Below, in pieces: positions 17,603 through 21,299 of a stretch of DNA of 21,299 nt (its first letter is position 1; every line of letters begins with the position of its first letter). Made by a program: the position numbers and the translations under genes. Source of the stretch: Pseudomonadota bacterium (GTDB taxonomy: Bacteria; Pseudomonadota; Gammaproteobacteria; Xanthomonadales; Xanthomonadaceae); NCBI GenBank assembly GCA_023394655.1, contig JAEXAG010000141.1, positions 1 to 21,299 on the forward strand. Reading direction: 5' to 3'. The notes beneath the pieces are model-generated. The model had not been told where the DNA came from, ran no database searches, and worked only from the letters and a program-made list of their open reading frames with translations.

Positions 17603-17664
17603 TCGCGTTCACTATCCGGGTGGGTGGGTGGCGCCGGCGTGAAGCCGGCCCGGCATGGGGACAT

Positions 17665-17701
17665 GGTGCCTGAACAACCTAAACAGGACCTGAGAGGCAC
17701 C
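17665..17701. promoter_or_regulatory. Inverted repeat upstream of degQ
   Basis: GGTGCCT (17665-17671) and AGGCACC (17695-17701) are perfect complements 30 bp apart, enclosing smaller dyads (CCTG...CAGG and CAGG-A-CCTG). It lies about 65-100 bp before the degQ start. It could be an operator or a hairpin in the degQ leader. Confidence 0.4.
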
Positions 17702-17757
17702 TGTCGCCGCCTTCCGTGCCGCTTTTCACGATTTGCATGCTGAATGCGAGTGGGCGG

Positions 17758-17786
17758 TTGACATCCCCGGTCAGGGGGAATAGCTT
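17758..17786 (+). promoter_or_regulatory. Candidate sigma-70 promoter of nrdJ
   Basis: A perfect -35 element TTGACA (17758-17763) is followed after 17 bp by TAGCTT (17781-17786), a poor to moderate -10 (three of six). Predicted transcription would start near 17793, just before the first NrdR-like palindrome, leaving a leader of about 170 nt. Confidence 0.55.
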
Positions 17787-17798
17787 TTCAGTTCGTTT

Positions 17799-17814
17799 CC
17801 ACAACATGTTGGGG
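17799..17814. promoter_or_regulatory. NrdR-box-like palindrome 1
   Basis: The 16-mer CCACAACATGTTGGGG contains the perfect palindrome CAACATGTTG and matches the recalled NrdR-box consensus (ACACWATATATWGTGT) at 11 of 16 positions. NrdR represses ribonucleotide reductase genes. It overlaps the predicted transcription start side of the nrdJ promoter. Confidence 0.6.
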
Positions 17815-17829
17815 TTGTCGCCCCGAGCC

Positions 17830-17845
17830 TTCCCAAGTATTGGGC
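17830..17845. promoter_or_regulatory. NrdR-box-like palindrome 2
   Basis: CCCAA-GTA-TTGGG (17832-17844) is a perfect dyad whose centre lies about 31.5 bp from that of box 1, three helical turns, which is the usual spacing of paired NrdR boxes. The match to the consensus alone is weaker (8 of 16), so the spacing carries much of the weight. Confidence 0.5.
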
Positions 17846-17885
17846 TGGAAAACGGGATGGAAACGGCAGGAAAACGTCTCAGGGC

Positions 17886-17902
17886 CCGGGTTTCGCACCC
17901 GG
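17886..17902 (+). other. GC hairpin in the nrdJ leader
   Basis: CCGGGT-TTCGC-ACCCGG forms a 6-bp stem with a 5-nt loop, about 60 nt before the nrdJ start codon. Three GGAAA(A)CG-like repeats lie just upstream at 17847, 17859 and 17869. It could affect translation or mRNA stability. Confidence 0.35.
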
Positions 17903-17963
17903 TGGCCGTGTTTTCGCCCCGGTCCCGAGGCCGGATCCAAGTCATCAAGGAGTGGTCAAGAGC

Positions 17964-20120
17964 ATGAGCAGCGTGCGCCTCGAGGCGGTCAGGACGGACA
18001 AGGAAGCAACGATGGACATCCCCATGCAGCCCGCGTCCCTGGACATCTGGGACAAGAAGTACCGTCTGAAGACCAAGCAGGGCGAGGCCATCGATGCCGA
18101 CATCGAGGGCACCTACCAGCGCGTCGCCCACGCCCTGGCCGAGGCCGAGGCCACGCCGGAGCTGCAGAAGTACTGGAGCGAGCGATTCGCCTGGGCGCTG
18201 CGCCGTGGCGCGATCCCCGCCGGCCGCATCACCTCCAATGCCGGCGCGCAGGCGCACAAGCCGGCCACCAGCACCATCAACTGCACCGTCTCCGGCACCA
18301 TCACCGATTCGATGGACGGCATCCTCGAGAAAGTCCACGAGGCGGGCCTGACCCTCAAGGCCGGCTGCGGCATCGGCTACGAGTTCTCGACGCTGCGGCC
18401 GAAGGGCGCCTTCGTCGCCGGCGCCGGCGCCTACACCTCCGGGCCGATGTCCTTCATGGACATCTACGACAAGATGTGTTTCACCGTGTCCTCCGCCGGC
18501 GGTCGCCGCGGTGCGCAGATGGGCACCTTCGATGTCAGCCATCCCGACGTGCGAGATTTCATCCGCGCCAAGCGCGAGGACGGCCGGCTGCGCCAGTTCA
18601 ACCTCAGCCTGCTCATCACCGATGGCTTCATGGACGCGGTGAAGCAGGATGCCGATTGGCCGCTGGTGTTCCCCCTGTCGAAGAAGGAACTGGGCGAGGT
18701 CGATCTCGACGACGCCGCGCAGATCCTCTGGCGCGACTGGCCGACCACCCGCAACTACATCACCCGCGACGACGGCCTGGTCGCCTGCAAGGTGTACGGC
18801 CACGTCAAGGCGCGGCACTTGTGGGACATGATCATGGTGTCCACCTACGACTACGCCGAGCCGGGCTTCATCCTGATCGACCGCGTCAACGAGATGAACA
18901 ACAACTGGTGGTGCGAGAACATCCGCGCCACCAATCCCTGCGGCGAGCAGCCGCTGCCGCCCTACGGCGCCTGCCTGCTGGGTTCGGTCAACCTCACCAA
19001 GTTCGTGCGCGATCCGTTCACCGAGAAGGCGCGCTTCGACTGGGAGGAATACAAGGAAGTCGTGCGCGTGTTCACCCGCATGCTCGACAACGTGGTCGAG
19101 GTCAACGGCCTGCCGCTGGAACAGCAGCGCAACGAGATCATGCGCAAGCGGCGCCACGGCATGGGCTTCCTCGGCCTCGGCAGCACCATGACCATGCTGC
19201 GGATGAAGTACGGCAGCAGCGAATCGTGCGAGTTCACCGAGGCGATCGCGCGCGAGATGGCGGTGGCCGGCTGGGAAGTCGCGCTGCAGCTGGCCGAGGA
19301 AAAGGGCGCCGCGCCGATCATGTCGGAGAAGTTCGAGGTGACCGCCGAAATGCTGCGCAAGCGCCCGGAAATGGCGCGCGACGGCTGGCAGGTCGGGCAG
19401 GAGATCGAAGGTCGCGTACTGCACGCCAAATATTCGCGCTACATGCAGAAGGTGGCGGAAGTCGCGCCGGAGCTGGTGGCGAAGCTGGCCGAGACCGGCG
19501 CGCGCTTCACCCACCACAGCTCGATCGCGCCGACCGGCACCATCTCGCTTTCGCTGGCCAACAACGCGTCCAATGGCATCGAGCCCTCCTTCGCGCACCA
19601 CTACAGCCGCAACGTGATCCGCGAAGGCAAGAAGTCCAAGGAAAAGGTCGACGTGTTCTCCTTCGAGCTGCTGGCCTACCGCGAACTGGTCAACGCCAAG
19701 GCGATGCCGTTCGCGGAAGCCGCCGACGCGCAACTGCCCGATTACTTCATCGCCGCCGACGACATTACGCCGAAGGAGCACGTCGACGTGCAGGCCGCGG
19801 CGCAGATCTGGGTGGACAGCTCGATTTCCAAGACCGCCAACGTCCCGACCGATTATCCCTACGAGGATTTCAAGGACATCTACCGTTACGCCCACGAGAA
19901 GGGGCTGAAGGGCTGCACCACCTTCCGCTTCAACCCGGCCGCGTTCCAGGGCGTGCTGGTGAAGGAAGCCGACCTGGAGAACACCACCTACCGCTTCGAA
20001 CTCGAGGACGGCAGCGTGGTCGAGGTGAAGGGCAACGAGGAGATCGAATACGACGGCGAGATGCACACCGCGGCGAACCTGTTCGACGCGCTGAAGGAAG
20101 GCTATTACGGCAAGTTCTGA
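17964..20120 (+). CDS. nrdJ: Adenosylcobalamin-dependent (class II) ribonucleotide reductase, large part NrdJa
   Basis: The 718-residue cytosolic enzyme reduces ribonucleotides to deoxyribonucleotides using a B12-derived thiyl radical, without oxygen. Numbered from ATG 17964, Cys107 (TINCTVSG) and Cys337 (YGACLLGSVN) form the redox pair, and Cys326 in NPCGEQPLPP is the radical cysteine flanked by Asn324 and Glu328. These spacings match class II enzymes. APTGTISLSLANNASNGIEP is also conserved. The protein ends at EGYYGKF and lacks the C-terminal cysteine tail and TSCPD domain; that part is encoded separately as nrdJb 0.8 kb downstream, as in Pseudomonas NrdJa/NrdJb. AAGGAG lies 11 nt before ATG 17964; GTG 17952 overlaps this site, and ATG 18012 is a further alternative start. 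Confidence 0.95.
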   Translation: MSSVRLEAVRTDKEATMDIPMQPASLDIWDKKYRLKTKQGEAIDADIEGTYQRVAHALAEAEATPELQKYWSERFAWALRRGAIPAGRITSNAGAQAHKPATSTINCTVSGTITDSMDGILEKVHEAGLTLKAGCGIGYEFSTLRPKGAFVAGAGAYTSGPMSFMDIYDKMCFTVSSAGGRRGAQMGTFDVSHPDVRDFIRAKREDGRLRQFNLSLLITDGFMDAVKQDADWPLVFPLSKKELGEVDLDDAAQILWRDWPTTRNYITRDDGLVACKVYGHVKARHLWDMIMVSTYDYAEPGFILIDRVNEMNNNWWCENIRATNPCGEQPLPPYGACLLGSVNLTKFVRDPFTEKARFDWEEYKEVVRVFTRMLDNVVEVNGLPLEQQRNEIMRKRRHGMGFLGLGSTMTMLRMKYGSSESCEFTEAIAREMAVAGWEVALQLAEEKGAAPIMSEKFEVTAEMLRKRPEMARDGWQVGQEIEGRVLHAKYSRYMQKVAEVAPELVAKLAETGARFTHHSSIAPTGTISLSLANNASNGIEPSFAHHYSRNVIREGKKSKEKVDVFSFELLAYRELVNAKAMPFAEAADAQLPDYFIAADDITPKEHVDVQAAAQIWVDSSISKTANVPTDYPYEDFKDIYRYAHEKGLKGCTTFRFNPAAFQGVLVKEADLENTTYRFELEDGSVVEVKGNEEIEYDGEMHTAANLFDALKEGYYGKF

Positions 20121-20191
20121 CCGAAGCGCGATGGCTGGCGCGAGGGCCGGGGTTTCATCACGCGCATTGCAAGTGCGGCGGGTATAGGATC

Positions 20192-20219
20192 GGATCGGGA
20201 ACACGCAATCTCCCGATCC
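20192..20219 (+). other. Strong hairpin between nrdJa and the histone-like gene
   Basis: GGATCGGGA (20192-20200) and TCCCGATCC (20211-20219) form a 9-bp perfect stem with a 10-nt loop, 72 nt after the nrdJa stop and 37 nt before the next start. Only TT follows, so it would be a weak intrinsic terminator. A TATAGGAT -10-like sequence sits just upstream (20183-20190) but has no matching -35. The 135-bp gap holds no other gene. Confidence 0.55.
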
Positions 20220-20255
20220 TTCCAACCCCTGGTTCGACGCCCACAAGGAGGGCAT

Positions 20256-20870
20256 ATGGCCAAGAAGAAGAGCACCGGTGTCGTCAAGACGATCGAGAAC
20301 GTCGCCGAGAACGTCAAGGAAACCGCAAGCAATGTCGGCAGCAGCATCGCATCCACCGCGAGCGATGCCCTCGCGACCGTCAAGCGCACGGCCAGCCGTG
20401 CGGGCAAGGCAGTGGCGCGGAAGGAGGGCGAGCTGAAGAAGTCGCTTTCGGCCAGCGCCAGCAAGGCCCGTGCTGAAGCGGCGGCGCTGGAGAAGCAGGG
20501 CGTCGGCCGCAAGACCGCGGCGAAGAAGGCTGCAACCAAGAAGGCTGCGACCAGGAAGGCTGCGACCAAGAAGGCTGCGACCAAGAAGGCTGCGACCAGG
20601 AAGACGGCAGTGAAAAAGGCTGCGGTGAAGAAAGCTGCGGTGAAGAAGGCGACGAAGAAGGTCGTCCGCAAGGCCGCCGTCGCGAAGAAGACCGTGGCGA
20701 AGAAGGCAGCCGCCAGCAAGCGCGCGACCACCAAGGCGGTGAAGAAGGCGACGAAGAAGGTCGCCCGCAAGGCGGCTGTCGCGAAGAAGGCCGTGGCGAA
20801 GAAGGCCACTGCCACCAAGCGTGCCGTCAAGAAGACGGCCAAGAAGGCAAGCGCCCGCAAGGCGAAGTGA
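20256..20870 (+). CDS. Lysine/alanine-rich histone H1-like (AlgP/Hc1-type) protein
   Basis: The 204-residue, strongly basic protein has an amphipathic N-terminal region of about 88 residues (KSTGVVKTIENVAENVKETA and following) that resembles LEA/apolipoprotein-like helices. The C-terminal 115 residues are almost only Lys, Ala, Thr, Val and Arg: eight KKAAT-type pentapeptides, then two 33-residue repeats (KKATKKVVRKAAVAKK.. and KKATKKVARKAAVAKK..). Such tails bind DNA without sequence specificity, as in eukaryotic H1, Bordetella BpH1 and Pseudomonas AlgP. A near-perfect AAGGAGG precedes the ATG. It lies between nrdJa and nrdJb in the same orientation, which is unusual. Role in nucleoid compaction is inferred from composition. 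Confidence 0.85.
   Translation: MAKKKSTGVVKTIENVAENVKETASNVGSSIASTASDALATVKRTASRAGKAVARKEGELKKSLSASASKARAEAAALEKQGVGRKTAAKKAATKKAATRKAATKKAATKKAATRKTAVKKAAVKKAAVKKATKKVVRKAAVAKKTVAKKAAASKRATTKAVKKATKKVARKAAVAKKAVAKKATATKRAVKKTAKKASARKAK
20523..20642 (+). repeat. Eight 15-bp tandem repeats in the histone-like gene
   Basis: Consecutive in-frame 15-bp units of the form AAGAAGGCTGCGACC run from 20523 to 20642. The first five are nearly identical (variants AAG/AGG at the first codon and GCA/GCG at the fourth); the last three drift to GTG endings. They encode KKAAT/RKAAT/KKAAV. Confidence 0.9.
20640..20837 (+). repeat. Two 99-bp tandem repeats in the histone-like gene
   Basis: Unit 1 (20640-20738) and unit 2 (20739-20837) are offset by exactly 99 bp and both start GTGAAGAAGGCGACGAAGAA. 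They encode two 33-residue Lys/Ala/Val repeats, consistent with a segmental in-frame duplication. Confidence 0.85.
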
Positions 20871-20880
20871 TCCCACCATC

Positions 20881-20906
20881 GCCCCCGTCGCCGCCGCGGC
20901 GGGGGC
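20881..20906 (+). terminator. Very stable hairpin between the histone-like gene and nrdJb
   Basis: GCCCCCG (20881-20887) pairs with CGGGGGC (20900-20906), and the intervening bases extend this to an 11-bp stem (one T-G pair) with a 4-nt loop, beginning 10 nt after the stop codon. No T-run follows, so it may be an intercistronic stability or attenuation element rather than a full terminator. The nrdJb Shine-Dalgarno begins 8 nt later. Confidence 0.55.
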
Positions 20907-20929
20907 AGGCAACCAGGAAGACAAGTTAC

Positions 20930-21299
20930 ATGGCCGTCAAGATCGACAAGAAAATCAAGGGCTATGCGGTTCTCACCCCGGAGGACAAGGCACGCGAGGC
21001 GCAACCCGCGCAGCCGGGCTCGAGCGTGGCGCGCGAGACGGTCGAGTCGGAATCGGCGTCCGACAACGTCATCCAGATGCACGAGAAGATCGAGCGCCCC
21101 GAGGTGCTGATCGGCTCCACCTACAAGATCAAGTCGCCGCTGGTGGAGCACGCCATGTACGTGACCATCAATGACATCGTGCTCAACGCCGGCACCGACC
21201 ACGAGCAGCGTCGCCCCTTCGAGGTGTTCATCAACTCCAAGTCGATGGAACATTTCCAGTGGATCGTCGCGCTCACCCGGATCATGTCCGCGGTGTTCC
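20930..21299 (+). CDS. nrdJb: NrdJb, C-terminal (TSCPD) part of the split class II ribonucleotide reductase, incomplete
   Basis: ATG 20930 follows AGGAAG by 9 nt, and the frame is open to the window edge (123 codons). The peptide begins MAVKIDKKIKGYAVLTPEDK, has a variable Ser/Glu-rich linker, then IERPEVLIGSTYKIKSPL, MYVTINDIVLN, RRPFEVFINSKSMEHFQWI and ALTRIMSAVF, which I recognise as the NrdJb/TSCPD domain found as a separate protein in Pseudomonas and xanthomonads. It should complement NrdJa by supplying the C-terminal region needed to re-reduce the active site. The cysteines expected near its C-terminus lie beyond the window. Confidence 0.9.
   Translation, partial: MAVKIDKKIKGYAVLTPEDKAREAQPAQPGSSVARETVESESASDNVIQMHEKIERPEVLIGSTYKIKSPLVEHAMYVTINDIVLNAGTDHEQRRPFEVFINSKSMEHFQWIVALTRIMSAVF

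Larger units (their letters stand above)
17603..17963. promoter_or_regulatory. Divergent control region between degQ and nrdJ
   Basis: This 361-bp non-coding region carries an inverted repeat on the degQ side, a good sigma-70-type promoter pointing to nrdJ, two NrdR-box-like palindromes, and a leader of roughly 170 nt with GGAAA-type repeats and a GC hairpin before the nrdJ start. I found no cobalamin riboswitch signature. Confidence 0.65.

Noticed and set aside
17680..17963. Cobalamin riboswitch upstream of the B12-dependent nrdJ
   Set aside because: I found no convincing B12-box or GCCACTG-type core, and the region is better explained by a promoter with NrdR-like sites.
20523..20642. CRISPR-like array
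   Set aside because: The 15-bp units are contiguous without spacers, in frame with a lysine/alanine-rich protein, and have no cas genes nearby.
17679..20924. Minus-strand open frame of over 1,000 codons covering nrdJa and the histone-like gene
   Set aside because: It lies opposite a clearly real class II ribonucleotide reductase and reads as biased low-complexity sequence, with Leu/Arg and Phe/Ala runs arising from antisense Lys/Ala repeats.

Overview
The window is about 21.3 kb of GC-rich gammaproteobacterial chromosome with tightly packed genes. Protein content (YedA-type exporter, split NrdJa/NrdJb class II ribonucleotide reductase, YqjD/YqjE-like envelope genes, DegQ) and base composition suggest the Xanthomonadaceae/Lysobacteraceae (Lysobacter, Luteimonas or Thermomonas type). 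This is an inference from recognised families; no database was searched. I see no rRNA, tRNA, insertion sequence, prophage or CRISPR array.

Layout. (1) 3-188 (+): last 61 codons of a probable Prc-type tail-specific protease. (2) 303-1199 (+): YedA-like EamA exporter. (3) 5676 down to 1200 (-): four-gene MacAB/Lol-type ABC efflux operon (adaptor, ATPase, two FtsX-type permeases), whose last stop codon abuts the yedA stop codon. (4) 5677-6082: 406-bp non-coding region with three 9-bp iterons, two hairpins, a remnant of an M17 aminopeptidase 3' end and a TGACA-N2-TGTCA dyad. (5) 6083-11483 (+): exporter ATPase, ABC-2 permease, membrane-anchored amidohydrolase fused to a CIA30-like domain, DesK-like histidine kinase and DesR/NarL-like regulator. 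(6) 17602 down to 11493 (-): DegQ protease, YqjD-like, YqjE-like and possibly YqjK-like membrane proteins, AI-2E/PerM-family protein, YigB-like HAD phosphatase and M17 leucyl aminopeptidase, separated by gaps of at most 49 bp or overlapping. (7) 17603-17963: divergent regulatory region with a good promoter and a NrdR-box-like pair in front of nrdJ. (8) 17964-21299 (+): nrdJa, a lysine/alanine-rich histone-H1-like gene, and nrdJb running off the window.

Two observations stand out. First, the ABC/amidohydrolase/two-component cassette lies between the intact aminopeptidase 3' end (11504-11558) and a 51/55-identical remnant of that 3' end in the same orientation (5926-5980). All four differences are synonymous. 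This looks like the scar of cassette insertion next to the aminopeptidase gene. Second, the two parts of the split B12-dependent ribonucleotide reductase are separated by a nucleoid-protein-like gene, with strong hairpins before and after it and paired NrdR-like sites upstream, suggesting joint control of dNTP supply and a DNA-binding protein.

Likely cooperation: the (-) operon at 1200-5676 should form one transport complex across the envelope. The (+) cassette looks like a self-regulated sense, export and hydrolyse module with unknown substrate. The degQ-to-aminopeptidase cluster mixes envelope quality control with membrane and housekeeping functions. The nrdJ cluster makes deoxyribonucleotides.
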